Notes under the pieces: generated by a model
The model's input: the letters and a program-made list of their open reading frames with translations, nothing else
What the model was told of the DNA's origin: nothing
Databases searched by the model: none
Assembly: GCA_030278955.1 (NCBI GenBank)
Contig: JAOANR010000003.1
Span: 30,643,227 to 30,707,226 of the forward strand
Direction of reading: 5' to 3'
Length of the DNA: 64,000 nucleotides
Source: Hygrophila difformis
Lineage: Eukaryota; Streptophyta; Magnoliopsida; Lamiales; Acanthaceae
Made by a program: the position numbers and the translations under genes
In this document: positions 35,101 to 44,454 of the stretch, piece after piece
How positions within the stretch are numbered: the first letter of the stretch is position 1
How the letters are laid out: each line of letters opens with the position of its first letter

Positions 35101-37072
35101 GGGATATTCAGTGGATTCAAGAGCCTACCGAGTTTATTTGAAGAGAACTTCCAAGGTCATTGAAACTATTAATGTTGTCTTTGATGATGCTAATCTCTCT
35201 GCAGGCTCAGTCTCTTCTCAAGATGATGATGATGATCCAATTCGGATTATTCCTCATGTCTCCTCCAGTGCCTCTCCTGATGTAATGCCTCCATCCGATC
35301 CTATTGATGTTTCTGATACTGAAGACGGTGATCCGGTTGTTGATACAACTGATGAACAACCTTCAGCTCCAGATTCTCCTAAAAGGCGAGGTCCAAAACG
35401 TGGTCCACGAGCACCTAAGTATCACTCTAAGGATGATATCATTGGCGATCCCTCTGGTCCTAGACAAACTCGAGGTCATCAATTAAACATTTCTGAATTG
35501 GCAAATATGTGCTTTCACATTATGCATTGTTTTGTTTCATCTATTGAACCTAAGAATGCTAATGAGGCTTTGCAAGATGAGTTTTGGATAGCTGCCATGC
35601 AGGATGAGTTGCTACAATTTAAACGCAATGATGTTTGGGAGTTGATGGAACAACCAGCTGGTGTGAATGTCATTGGCACTAAATGGGTTTTTCGCAACAA
35701 GACTGATGAACATGGGAAAATCATTCGCAATAAAGCTCGCTTGGTTGCACAAGGCTTTACTCAGATTGAAGGTCTAGACTATGATGAGACTTTCGCTCCT
35801 GTTGCTCGCATTGAGGCTGTCAGATTATTACTTGCTATCTCTTGCTCTCTTGGTTTTAAATTATATCAAATGGACATCAAAACTGCCTTTCTGAATGGCT
35901 ACATCAAGGAAGACATCTATGTGTCTCAGCCCCTTGGTTTTGAATGCCCTGATCATCCTGACTATGTTTATAAGGTCAAGCGTGCTCTTTATGGTTTAAA
36001 GCAGGCTCCACGTGCCTGGTATGAACGCTTGTCTACCTATCTCCTGGCTAAAGGCTATGTGCGTGGTAATGTTGATAAGACGTTGTTCGTACAACGTACA
36101 AACAACCATCTATTAGTCGCACAGATTTATGTGGATGATATTGTCTTTGGCTCTACTTCAGATGAACTTCGAGATGCTTTTGTACATTCCATGCAGACTG
36201 AATTCGAGATGAGTATGATGGGTGAGCTCACATTCTTCTTAGGGTTGCAGATTAAGCAAACTTCTGATGGGATTTTTCTTAATCAAGAGAAGTATGTTGG
36301 CACCATGCTTCAGAAATTCAAAATGGAAGACTGCAAGATTGCCAGATCACCCCTTGGTCAGCATGACAAGATCACTAAAGATGAATCAGGGGTTTCTGTT
36401 AATCAGAAAATGTATCGCAGCATCATTGGCAGTCTCTTATATCTCACTGCCAGTCGTCCGGATATCTCCTTCAGTGTTGGTGTGTGCGCTAGATATCAAT
36501 CTGATCCTAAGGAATCCCACCTTCGTGCTGTGAAACGGATTCTTCGTTATATTAAAGGTACTCCTGGCCTTGGTCTCTGGTATTCTAAACGGTCTTCATT
36601 GGAACTAATTGGTTATACAGACTCGGATTGGGCTGGTTGTTCTGACGACCGAAAATCAACCACTGGTGGCTGCTTTTACCTTGGACAGAACTTAGTCAGC
36701 TGGTATTCTCGTAAGCAAAATGTTGTTGCTTTATCTACTGCGGAGGCTGAATATATTGCTGCTGCACATTGTTGTACTCAATTAATTTGGATGCGTCAAA
36801 TGCTTCTGGATTATGGTATTTCCTTGGATGATTTCCTTATTCACTGTGATAATACCAGTGCTATTAATATTTCCAGGAATCCAGTACAACACAATCGGAG
36901 TAAACATATTGACATTCGATTTCATTTCATTCGGAATCTGGTTGAGGATGGTCTCTGCGAGATTCAGCATCTCTCGTCGTTGGAACAACTCGCGGACATC
37001 CTCACAAAGAACTTGGAAACATCTCGATTTGAGACTCTGAGGCGCAGTTTGGGCCTCTGTTTTTCTCACTGA
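32132..37072 (+). CDS. gag-pol: Intact gag-pol polyprotein of copia-2
   Basis: One frame of 1646 codons, starting at the first ATG after the primer-binding site (MNREGGSVSRPPLFDGSNYP). Gag capsid occupies ~1-260. A first CCHC knuckle CYDCEGVGHKASEC is at ~313-326, an acidic and coiled-coil region at ~340-500, and a second knuckle CPYCKFQGHPVQLC at ~544-557. Protease has WYFDSGCSRHMTG at ~613-625. The integrase zinc segment (WHQRCGHMNY ... CGACTKGK) starts near 733, and the DD35E core has D800, D863 and E899. RT begins near 1165 with catalytic YVDD at 1333-1336. RNase H shows TDSDWAGC (~1497), [10 protein letters not shown] and HCDNTSAINIS. No motif is damaged. Gag and pol share one frame, so the Gag excess must come from splicing, processing or another route. 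Confidence 0.97.
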   Translation: MNREGGSVSRPPLFDGSNYPFWKNRMRIFLKHTGVDVWNAVLTPWEQPMKEVRTPATETSAAITTFVPATQEEMSAAQKNKEQGNNTALNCLFNSVDESQYHIISNCETAYEAWTALEAAYEGSSDVQALKLQRIESAFDSIRMHEDENVAAYHARFKKLVNEAQSFGLKYDNAKLVRKMLRTVTRRYQSKVSTLEELEKTKSFTLEALVGSLQTFEMNYLEEEPTRNLAFKVEDEIQCIDNEEKVYLTKKLARMLQDKRAKKLNFKKDDKGRYQRGVSSSREQPSKHKSDNSYDKRKGYKKMELPETFKNLKCYDCEGVGHKASECPTAKRRVGKALQATLSDGEVSCSSKEEGDDSENEEMIAFTVKDVVLTTDDTLSKHLSDTESHESDSDASRYDYDELLAGYESVKEDHAVAVAENKKLLDQKGDLLILIDEKDAEITSLKKSLVTMTTERDTLLEENTALLAKTQKIDNMVKGKDKLDAIISQGKSPSNKEGIGYKRNARPNKKAAPTFVRAGTLETSSSKTPDKDDCSESPKKSKDCPYCKFQGHPVQLCQRLTQDLLGGRPVVWPSLELQKQVKLTMMWIPKSKIVPKMCLVVLSAQKGPNDGKWYFDSGCSRHMTGKNDFLLDYVESDCGEVLYGNGCGYGKAKGANMGFLTTVYYVADLSTNLISISQLCDEKFFVGFTDADCMVIDHAYNCVIKGVRSSNNCYVLKPAVESVFLSQVETAKLWHQRCGHMNYKSLIQLSKSGVVRGLPKLQSKAKVVCGACTKGKQIHSSHKVVDTIQTTRCLELLHMDLMGPTEVPSLGGKRYIFVCVDDFSRYTWVDFLKSKDEAVSVFSKLSLKIMAEKDLKIGRIRSDHGKEFENQLFAQLCNNLGIAHEYSAPHTPQQNGVVERKNRTLQEMARSLLHASNLGKRFWAEAVNISCYIINRVYMRPQTTTTPYEIWRGKTPNISHLHVFGSLCYALKDRTIVKKFDSKSDEAIFLGYSVDSRAYRVYLKRTSKVIETINVVFDDANLSAGSVSSQDDDDDPIRIIPHVSSSASPDVMPPSDPIDVSDTEDGDPVVDTTDEQPSAPDSPKRRGPKRGPRAPKYHSKDDIIGDPSGPRQTRGHQLNISELANMCFHIMHCFVSSIEPKNANEALQDEFWIAAMQDELLQFKRNDVWELMEQPAGVNVIGTKWVFRNKTDEHGKIIRNKARLVAQGFTQIEGLDYDETFAPVARIEAVRLLLAISCSLGFKLYQMDIKTAFLNGYIKEDIYVSQPLGFECPDHPDYVYKVKRALYGLKQAPRAWYERLSTYLLAKGYVRGNVDKTLFVQRTNNHLLVAQIYVDDIVFGSTSDELRDAFVHSMQTEFEMSMMGELTFFLGLQIKQTSDGIFLNQEKYVGTMLQKFKMEDCKIARSPLGQHDKITKDESGVSVNQKMYRSIIGSLLYLTASRPDISFSVGVCARYQSDPKESHLRAVKRILRYIKGTPGLGLWYSKRSSLELIGYTDSDWAGCSDDRKSTTGGCFYLGQNLVSWYSRKQNVVALSTAEAEYIAAAHCCTQLIWMRQMLLDYGISLDDFLIHCDNTSAINISRNPVQHNRSKHIDIRFHFIRNLVEDGLCEIQHLSSLEQLADILTKNLETSRFETLRRSLGLCFSH

Positions 37073-37280
37073 ATGGGTTTGATTCGGGCGGGCCACTGCT
37101 TTACTTGATTTATTATTTTCTAGGCCCAAGCCCAAGCCCAGGGGGAGATTCTTTCCACCGATTGAGACGGTTGCCGGTAGCTCCACTACTCATAACACGT
37201 CTCCACTCTCTCTCTCCCCAGTCGACTCTGCAGATACTCCAGTTTCTCCCGTTCCTCGCGAAATTTGAATTCTCATTGCA
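37073..37280 (+). other. Spacer with internal polypurine-tract-like sequence in copia-2
   Basis: Between pol and the extra ORF. The stretch AGCCCAGGGGGAGATT, ending at 37150, shares GGGGGAGATT with the true polypurine tract at 39301-39310. This places a possible second plus-strand primer just ahead of the extra ORF. Confidence 0.55.
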
Positions 37281-38951
37281 ATGGCGTCCCCTTCTCACTC
37301 AAATGTCACTCCTGATGAAGCCGTTGATGCCCAGCCTCTTGCCGTTGATGACTCGCTCTACAAGGCTCGACTTGCTGCTCAATCGCCTGATGATGATCAG
37401 TTTCAGGATGCTCAAGAAGATGTCGATGCTGCCATTGATGACTATTTCGTAGCTGATCCTGATGACGCGGATATGGAGGTTCATCCTAACGCTGAGAAGG
37501 GTTCTTACCCTCAACCTCCCTCGGACAATGTTGAGACACCATCGGTTGGCGCAGATCCAAAAGCGGATGTTCCAACAACAGCAAACCCTAACACGGGTGC
37601 TGGAAGTTCGACATCTCCTCCGGTCCCTGCCCCCGGTGCGTCTCCGTCCACTCCTGTCCCTCCTGGTACTAGTTCGCCTCTTTCGCCTTCGGCTGTTGCC
37701 ACTGGTGATGGGTTGCTCTTATTGGATCCTGAACTGAATGCTCCGCCTCACTCTGGGACTGCCCAACAAGTTCCGTTTGGTGGGTCGCCTACTGAGGATG
37801 TTCCAACCACTGAGGAACAACCATCTCGGCCTGATACAGATGATATTCCTCTGGATGAGATTAGGAGATCACTTCGTGAGAAAGGGAAGCGCAAGGCTGT
37901 TCCGACACCATCCAAACAACCTTCGAAGAAGAAGTCTAAGAAGGGTCCTCCTAAGAAGAAGTCTGCCCCTGTTCTCCAGGAATCCGATGCACATTCTCCT
38001 CTGTATTTCTCCGCTGATGGAGAAAGGTATGCCTTGGAAACCCTTCCCTCTCGTGGTTTCATATCTGAGGAATGTTATGTGCATCCCTATTATGATCAAA
38101 TTGGTTTTTCTGAATATCTAGAGAAGAAACATCTGTCTGTTTGGGCTACTTCACTTAAGCGTTATTCCCCTACTGTGGTTCGTGAATTTTATGCCAATTT
38201 GCATCCTGATATCCTTGATCCTATTTCCCCTTGGTACTGTAAGATTTACCTTCGTGGAGAGTTGCTTGACTTTACTCCCTCTGTTTTGAATGAGTTGTTG
38301 GAACTTCCTACCAACACTGATATGAACAACCCCTTTGATCTGCTTAATGCTGAGCTAGCTACTATAGCCTCTACTATTTCTGCCTCTAAGAAATCTGCTT
38401 TTGGTAGACGTGCTATGAGTCCTTCAGACCTTTCTATGAAATTCAATTGTCTGTTTCGGCTTGGAGCTTCCAATTTCTTACCTACTTCAAATGCTAGCCA
38501 GCTTAGTTCTCACATGGGAAAATTCTTGTATTCCATTGATGAGTGTCCTGAGATCCTTAACTATGGTTACCTGATCATTAAGCATATGTTGAGGTTCTCT
38601 CATGAAAAAATTGAGAAGAATACCCATTTGCCTTATCCTGCTCTCATAACCCTGTTTGCTCATTCCTGCCACCTGCTTGCCTCTAATGAGACATTCATTA
38701 AAGTCAAGAAACACTTACCTTCTGATAAGCTCAAAGGTCTCCACAATGACTTCAAGCTTGGTCCTCAAAAGCTTGGGTCAGCACTAGTTGATCATATCAG
38801 AACTGAGCTGCAACAGGTTGAGAAGGAGTTAGGCATCTTAAATGACAAGCAGATGGGCCTGAAGCGGAAGGTTCGAAAGCTGGTTGCCCTACTTCCACAC
38901 TCTTTTGATGCTCCAGCTGAGGGGGAGGATGATTCTGAGGGTACTCCCTGA
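37281..38951 (+). CDS. Extra ORF of copia-2 (556 residues), plant transposon-associated family
   Basis: Open from ATG 37281 to TGA 38949-38951. Residues 1-200 are acidic and Pro/Ser-rich. A Lys-rich block at ~200-232 (SKQPSKKKSKKGPPKKKSAP) looks like a nuclear localisation signal. The domain shared with the Athila and Tekay-associated ORFs follows (VVREFYANL at ~299; IYLRGELLDFTPSVLNELL; FLPTSNASQLSSHMGKFLY; LPYPALIT). The C-terminus is a coiled coil (ELQQVEKELGILNDKQMG) with an acidic end. SIRE elements carry such ORFs under the name env-like. No signal peptide or membrane span is visible here and the basic block suggests the nucleus, so I do not call it an envelope. No own promoter is evident; it may be made from a spliced or internally primed RNA. 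Confidence 0.85.
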   Translation: MASPSHSNVTPDEAVDAQPLAVDDSLYKARLAAQSPDDDQFQDAQEDVDAAIDDYFVADPDDADMEVHPNAEKGSYPQPPSDNVETPSVGADPKADVPTTANPNTGAGSSTSPPVPAPGASPSTPVPPGTSSPLSPSAVATGDGLLLLDPELNAPPHSGTAQQVPFGGSPTEDVPTTEEQPSRPDTDDIPLDEIRRSLREKGKRKAVPTPSKQPSKKKSKKGPPKKKSAPVLQESDAHSPLYFSADGERYALETLPSRGFISEECYVHPYYDQIGFSEYLEKKHLSVWATSLKRYSPTVVREFYANLHPDILDPISPWYCKIYLRGELLDFTPSVLNELLELPTNTDMNNPFDLLNAELATIASTISASKKSAFGRRAMSPSDLSMKFNCLFRLGASNFLPTSNASQLSSHMGKFLYSIDECPEILNYGYLIIKHMLRFSHEKIEKNTHLPYPALITLFAHSCHLLASNETFIKVKKHLPSDKLKGLHNDFKLGPQKLGSALVDHIRTELQQVEKELGILNDKQMGLKRKVRKLVALLPHSFDAPAEGEDDSEGTP

Positions 38952-39309
38952 TCTGCCAAGTAAGGGGGAGTGACAGTGGATAGGATTGCAGGATTGCTGA
39001 TTGTTTCACTGATGTTGGAACATCTTTTGTATTTTCTGGTTTTTCAGACTATGGATCTTTCTGGTTTTTGGGAATTCTGTAATTGCTGGATTTCTTGGAT
39101 ATTTCTCTGGGCTGTTATTGGATACTCTTCTGGATATTGGTATCTTTTATGAATGAATGTTTTGTCTATGCCTATTCTTCTTCAGCTAATATTGTTTGTG
39201 GCATGTTTACTTGTTGAGTTTCCTCTGCTCTCTGATCTTTATTATGACTGTCTGTGCTTTCTCCACTGTTTTGACTACTTGGCCCAATCATCTCCACAAA
39301 GGGGGAGAT
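38952..39309 (+). other. 3' region and polypurine tract of copia-2
   Basis: Non-coding. The polypurine tract ACAAAGGGGGAGAT ends at 39309, against the 3' LTR. A further purine motif AAGGGGGAGTG lies near 38962-38972, and one more GGGGGAG lies inside the end of the ORF near 38921. That makes four GGGGGAG copies between pol and the LTR. Confidence 0.7.
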
Positions 39310-40162
39310 TGTTAGGGATATTTTAGTATTGTGAAGATGTTCGTCATTTTGGCCGTTGTTGCAACACCGTGTCAACAACGCTTTATTATCTTCTCTGGAA
39401 AAAGCACAGGATAGTACAGTGACGTGGCATTTCCCCTAGCAGGCCTTAGAGGGTTTTAGATGGGCCTTAAACCCATATAAATACCTGTCTTCGTCCTTGA
39501 GGGTGTATGAGAGTAGAGAGCCGCAATCACAGTCTAGTTTACAGAGAATTAACAGCTTCAAGAGCTGTGATTATGGCGTTTTGAAAGCTGCTGAAGAGAA
39601 ACCCCCTGGTTTACGTTGTTTGCAGAAGGCACCAACAACCATCCTGCTGCTGGTATATCTTTACCTGTTGTGTCTTCTACAATTCTTTGTGGGGTATTTC
39701 AGATTGTGTTTAGACATTTCTTAGATCATTGGTTTGTAAACACAATCGGTGTGTAGTGTAGGTGTCTTAGCACCTTTGAGCTCAATTTGATTGATTAGCT
39801 AGGTTCATCAAACACCACTTTAGTACCTGCCGATGAATTGCTTGCATTAGGGTAGATGTTTGATGCTCCCTTGTGTTCTTCCTAGTCTATTTGGGTAGAT
39901 AGGAGAGTTCATTGGAATGCAAGGGTATGTAAAGTGTGATTGACTCTCGTTCAATCAGTTTGGTGGTGATCTAGTGGAATCCCTGGCTTGGTGCCCCCAG
40001 ATGTAGATCAGTGGATCGAACTGGGTGATCAAATCTCTTGTGTTCCTATTTGTTCATTCCGCACTCTGTTTCTTGTATTTGCCTCTGGTTGTATTTTACT
40101 GGTTGTTGAGACATCGCTCAAACAACTCTTACAGGGTTTACATATTCTGGTTGGGCCTGTCA
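39310..40162 (+). repeat. 3' LTR of copia-2
   Basis: 853 bp, apparently identical to 31232-32084; TATA box at 39476-39483. Followed by the GTTAT duplication at 40163-40167 and then by the rest of solo LTR Y. Confidence 0.95.
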
Positions 40163-43148
40163 GTTATGTATGTGTTAACTTACTCAACACGTAGTGCTGA
40201 CCAAAACCATATTTTCTTTTTCTTTTTCGTCCAGAGTTGAGAATTATGCATCGTCATATGCATACACGGGAAGCTTGGGATGATATATTAGTTGAATTTT
40301 TGTATTAGACTAGATCTTGCATGAACGGGCCTGTTTAACCCGTGATTAGGCCATGTTGGCCCTATATTTAAATTCCGCTGCGTTACATATATGTAAATAT
40401 AATTTTCCGCTGCAACTTTGATGTATTATTTTTAAATTATATATAAATGGGCTGTTTGAATGTTTTAAATTCTGAAAAACCATAGCCTTGCATCTCTTTA
40501 GCAAGCTCGGAGAAACCGTGTCTTGCTAGGGAGGTGTGGCGGTGACATCCCGACCTGGGTGACCAAAAACCGGGGTGTTACACCCAGGCCGGGACGCTAC
40601 CGCCACACCCTTCCAAACAAGACCCGATTAAATCGAGCTTATTTAAAAGGATGCTAAGGCTTAAGTTGCATCATTGACTTAAAAATATTTAAAAACCATT
40701 CAAATAAGCCCGAAGTTTAATCAGAGTATAACACGCGTAATAATAATAAGCAGTGTGGAAGCAAAAATAAACAGGGCCAAAACATGCGGCCAAAACCAGA
40801 GTCTAAGTCCAATGCATAAATTAAAAATAAATAAAATGCGACAAGTCTTCTTTTAAAAATTGGAAATCCCATCCCTCCATGCGATGCTTACTCTGCGAAA
40901 TCTGAAAGGAAAATAAAACAACAATTTATCAGTACAAAGGTACTGCGTAAGTTAATATATAGCACAACGAATTTTAAAAGCTTTTAGGAGAGTATACAAA
41001 ATAATATATTTATTTAAAAAGACGAATAAATAAATTAATTTAAAATCTCTTACACATATTCCACGAATATTTTATCAATGTTAGTTATGATCGAGGACAC
41101 CCCATTAACATATCCTAGGGACGAACCCACAGGACCAACCTTTGGGACTTTATACCCACAAGGACTCAAACATATCCTAGGGACGAACCCTTGGGATCAA
41201 CCTCTGGGACTCGTACCCACGAGGTAAGTGCATGCAGCGGACCCTATACAGACACACTCCGGAGCCCTAGATAACCCATACGGATACATCTAGGAGTATA
41301 GACTCATACATCACAATAAATAAATGCCGTTTTGGCTACAAGAGGGGGCGACATAACACGCCAAGTGCATTTACCCTCTAAACATTGGGCATCCCACTCG
41401 ATCAAAACTTACAAAGTTTCGAAACCATATTTTTCATTCTATAATATTCACCACATATCCAGATTTCATATATATCCAAAAACGAGTAACAATCGACTCT
41501 TAGTTCATCGAATATTCAAAATATCATTAACCGACCAAAAGTGATATTGTAGCAGTTTCTGAAATCGCCTTTAAAAATGCAGTAAACAAATTTTAAAAAT
41601 TCTGGAAAAATTACAGTGGCTAGGAATCATCAAAATAAGCATTTTTCATAGAAATAGCCATCTCGAAATTCGGACTCTAAATAGGTCATTTCAACCGATT
41701 ACAGAAAGCTACTGATTTACTCTTTCTCATGCTTCAGTAAATTCGACCATAGTGAGTTCAAAAATTCATAACAATTTCATACGTACTCCAAAAATCATGA
41801 AATTTTACAGGGATGATCTAGACACATATTAGAACAAATTTCATGAAGACATCAAGCACTAAAAACGATCATAGGCGAGAGTGAATTGAACAACAAAAAC
41901 TGACTACATACATACATCAAAACTGTCAACATATATGCAGAAAATACCAGATCGAATTTGGATGACCAAAACATGTCCAAAAATTATAAAAATTTACAGT
42001 GAGCATCTTTAGGACATTAGGAACAAGTTTTTTTTTGGAAGGTTCTTCTAAAAATGTACGGATCATGGTCGATTACTCAGAACACTAAAATTTGTCATAG
42101 GAAAACCCTATTTGACAGATTTTGTCAAATGAAAAGATGAACCTATATTTCGAGTTGTACTCAACCAAAACCTCTAGAAATCGACGTGCACAATACTAAC
42201 TTACTTGAAAAGAGTTAGGAATCAAAAACCTCCTTGTTGGTATCCCTGAGATTGTCCGACTCGGCCTCAACAGTCAACACTTCTACCGAATGCACCTATT
42301 ATGGAGTCGTCGGTGGAAATCTCAGTTCTAGGATAGAAAAATTCGAATCTAGGACCAAGAGAAAGGAGTAGAATTATTACCTAACCTTAGAAGAATGGAT
42401 TGGATCACTTGAACACGTCCACACTCCCTGGAAAGATGATGATCAACTCACAAAACTCTCACCACTCTCACTTGAACTCTAATTTTCGGATGGAAAGCAA
42501 ATGAGTGAAATGGAGGCTGAGTAGGAGGTATTTATAGAGGTGTAATTGCCTCAATTGCTGCCATGGAATAGTGGGGAGGTGAGGGGACAGTTTCCAACCC
42601 ATAACCCCCGAATTAGCACCTTCAAACCTCATCCATTTCCCCCACTCCTCTCATAGCTCCATAGGATCCTCCAAGGTGGGTTGTGTGAGCTTAAAGTCTG
42701 AGTTTTTGGGGTGTTAATGCATCCCAATCCAATCATAACACCCCCACAACGTCCACAATGCCTGATGATTGAATTCAAACCGATTGGAAACGTGCCAAAT
42801 CGAAAATCAATGCAAAAATCCAAGTGTAACGCCTGGACTGCAGGCCTGCTGCTGGTGGCGCGCCCCGCGCGGGCACCGCGCGGCCACCAGGCAGCGTTTT
42901 TTTTTTTTTTAAATATTATGATTTTTAATCCCTTAAAAATCATAATATGAATTATCCGAGATTGTTGGGATAATTCGATACATCTATCCCGAGTCGCGAC
43001 TATCCGAAATGTTTAATTCCGCTCTCTCGGAATTATTTCGATTTCGATAAATAATTTCGATTTCGATAAATAAATCCAAATTCGTAAATTTCGGATTTTA
43101 AAACTTGATGTCTATTTCTCGGGTATTGTCGATTTCTCGGGTATTACA

Positions 43149-43192
43149 GTCTACCCTCCTTAGAAATCAACTTCGTCCTCGAAGTTGGGTCG
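43149..43192 (-). repeat. Polypurine tract end, left arm of a perfect 44-bp inverted repeat
   Basis: Directly adjoins X-left. It is the exact reverse complement of 44411-44454, 44 of 44 bases. It contains the polypurine tract (minus strand TAAGGAGGGTAGAC) and the palindrome AACTTCGAGGACGAAGTT. Confidence 0.9.
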
Positions 43193-43526
43193 TGATAATG
43201 GCCAAAATTGACCATTATTTCCAATCCATTTCCGTGTCTGAGACGGACATTTTGATCGTGTTTCCATCTTATTGTAATAAGAAAGCAGTTGAATTTGACA
43301 GATTAATGCTAGTCTGTAAAAACATCAAGCCGGTAATGAAAAGACACAAAATATGCAATTTTTAATTGTATTTGTGTTAGAAAAATCCAAAAACATGAAA
43401 AAAGGAAAAAGAAAAGAAAAAGGAATGAAAAGAAGGGCAAAAGAATAAAAGAGCCCAAAAAAATCCAAAAAGATGGGAAAAAGATTGAAAATCCCACAAC
43501 TGAAATTTGGCCAAGTGTTGAAGCAC

Positions 43527-43901
43527 AATTCGAATTGTGTAATTCGAATTAATTCGAATTGCACACAATTCGAATTGCTGAAGAGAACAAAGAAATGGTT
43601 AAGTGTTGGAAGGGATGCAGAAGCCTAATTCGAATTGTTCAAGTTCGAATTAATTCGAATTAGGGAATGAAGAGAGAAGAAACCCAAAGGTAAGAAGATG
43701 CAATTCGAATTGTTCAATTCGAATTAATTCGAATTGGCACAAACAATTCGAATTGCCAACAAATGCAAGGAAGCCAAGCAGAAACCCTCATCCAATTCGA
43801 GAAAAGACCAATTCGAATTCTTCACAACAATTCGAATTGACAACTGAAGGCCACATTTCCAGCTCAAGGAGGAGACCTCACAATTCGAATTAATTCGAAT
43901 T
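43527..43901. repeat. Cluster of 14 AATTCGAATT palindromes
   Basis: Fourteen exact copies of the 10-bp palindrome plus near-copies (AGTTCGAATT, AATTCGAG) lie within 375 bases. Four pairs are fused directly. Spacing is irregular and the intervening sequence differs, so this is not a simple tandem repeat. The cluster lies ~85-460 bases upstream of a TATA box. Confidence 0.9.
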
Positions 43902-43983
43902 GATTGCAATAATTTGAACTTCACTCATTGAAGCTGTGGAGCATGAGCACAACATTGGTGGGCCTAGGGTTTTGAAGTTTGTC

Positions 43984-43991
43984 TATAAAAG
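43984..43991 (+). promoter_or_regulatory. TATA box downstream of the palindrome cluster
   Basis: TATAAAAG in GTCTATAAAAGCAGACC, a near-consensus plant TATA box. It also sits in a short inverted repeat (GTCT ... AGAC). No long ORF follows, which fits an LTR promoter. Confidence 0.55.
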
Positions 43992-44410
43992 CAGACCTTC
44001 CACAACAGAATCAAGAGATCAAGAATTTTGCCAAAAAGCAGCTTGGGACAAAAAGAACAGCAGGAGGTTCCACACCCCTTAAGGGTTAGGTAGGTAGTTA
44101 GTTTAGTTTAGTTTATTTTTCTTGCAAGTAGTGTAATCTTTACATGCTTTGATCTTAGTTTAGTGTAGAAGCAGTTTGTGTAACCCTTAGAGTAGCCATT
44201 TCCAGAATTTTTACAAGCTTTCTAGTTAGAATAAACCCTACCTTCAAGTTAATGATGGTTTTGGGTTCTTTATTTTGCTTTCAAAGTGTCAATACAAGAA
44301 AAATTTCCAGAAATGGTGTGACACCCCGCGCAGAGTCGTCGCATGCGAGGTAAGAATTTTATATTGCGAGCCTCAATAATTTCTATGTGCCAATTATTCT
44401 TTCCGAAGTG

Positions 44411-44454
44411 CGACCCAACTTCGAGGACGAAGTTGATTTCTAAGGAGGGTAGAC
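44411..44454 (+). repeat. Polypurine tract end, right arm of the perfect 44-bp inverted repeat
   Basis: CGACCCAACTTCGAGGACG onward, ending TAAGGAGGGTAGAC, directly before the X-right LTR start. Mirror image of 43149-43192. Confidence 0.9.

Larger units (their letters stand above)
31232..40162 (+). mobile_element. copia-2: complete, young SIRE-type Ty1/copia element with extra ORF
   Basis: 8931 bp, flanked by GTTAT at 31227-31231 and 40163-40167. It has two 853-bp LTRs that look identical base for base, a tRNA-Met primer-binding site, an uninterrupted gag-pol ORF, an uninterrupted extra ORF and a polypurine tract. Every part needed for movement appears intact, so this element may still be active or was so very recently. 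Confidence 0.95.
28800..40582 (+). repeat. Y: plus-oriented solo LTR of the Tekay-like family, interrupted by copia-2
   Basis: Starts TGTAATACCCGAGAATTTT and ends CCGGGGTGTTACA. It is flanked by CCCAG at 28795-28799 and 40583-40587, so it is a true solo LTR left by LTR-LTR recombination. Length is about 2850 bp without copia-2, longer than its relatives because of a 28-bp tandem array. It clearly matches the LTR of the 6056-17241 element. TATA box TATAAATA at 29360-29367 and a splice-donor-like GTGGTAAGC near 29505. Confidence 0.9.
28773..43148 (-). repeat. X-left: minus-oriented Tekay-like 3' LTR, interrupted by Y
   Basis: About 2588 bp once the insert 28800-40587 is removed. The plus strand starts TGTAACACCCCGGATTTGG and ends CTCGGGTATTACA at 43148, directly followed by a reverse-complement polypurine tract. 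That makes it a 3' LTR of a minus-strand element. The minus-strand TATA box is at 42529-42536 and a GC-rich palindromic block at 42857-42895. The element interior to its right is almost wholly gone. The five bases before it are GTCAT; the partner duplication is not in the window. Confidence 0.75.
43193..44332 (+). repeat. Candidate solo LTR or promoter unit of unknown family between two inverted LTRs
   Basis: Starts TGATAATGGCC right after the left 44-bp arm. A possible end is CCCCGCGCA at ~44332, followed by GAGTCG compared with GGGTCG before the start (an imperfect duplication). The inside looks like an LTR: a long upstream part with a palindrome cluster (43527-43901), a TATA box at 43984 and a non-coding transcribed-like tail. 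No gene. From 44333 to 44410 there is unassigned sequence before the right arm. Boundaries are weak. Confidence 0.3.

Noticed and set aside
37281..38951. Retroviral-type envelope gene
   Set aside because: The SIRE extra ORF is often called env-like, but I see no signal peptide, membrane anchor or cleavage site. Lys-rich and coiled-coil regions fit a nuclear or structural protein better.
42629..42943. 104-residue ORF across the X-left poly-T and GC block
   Set aside because: It lies entirely in LTR U3 sequence and is not conserved in X-right.
43309..43568. Overlapping Phe-rich minus-strand ORFs resembling membrane proteins
   Set aside because: Produced by A-rich plus-strand sequence. Three overlapping frames give the same composition and there is no conserved motif.
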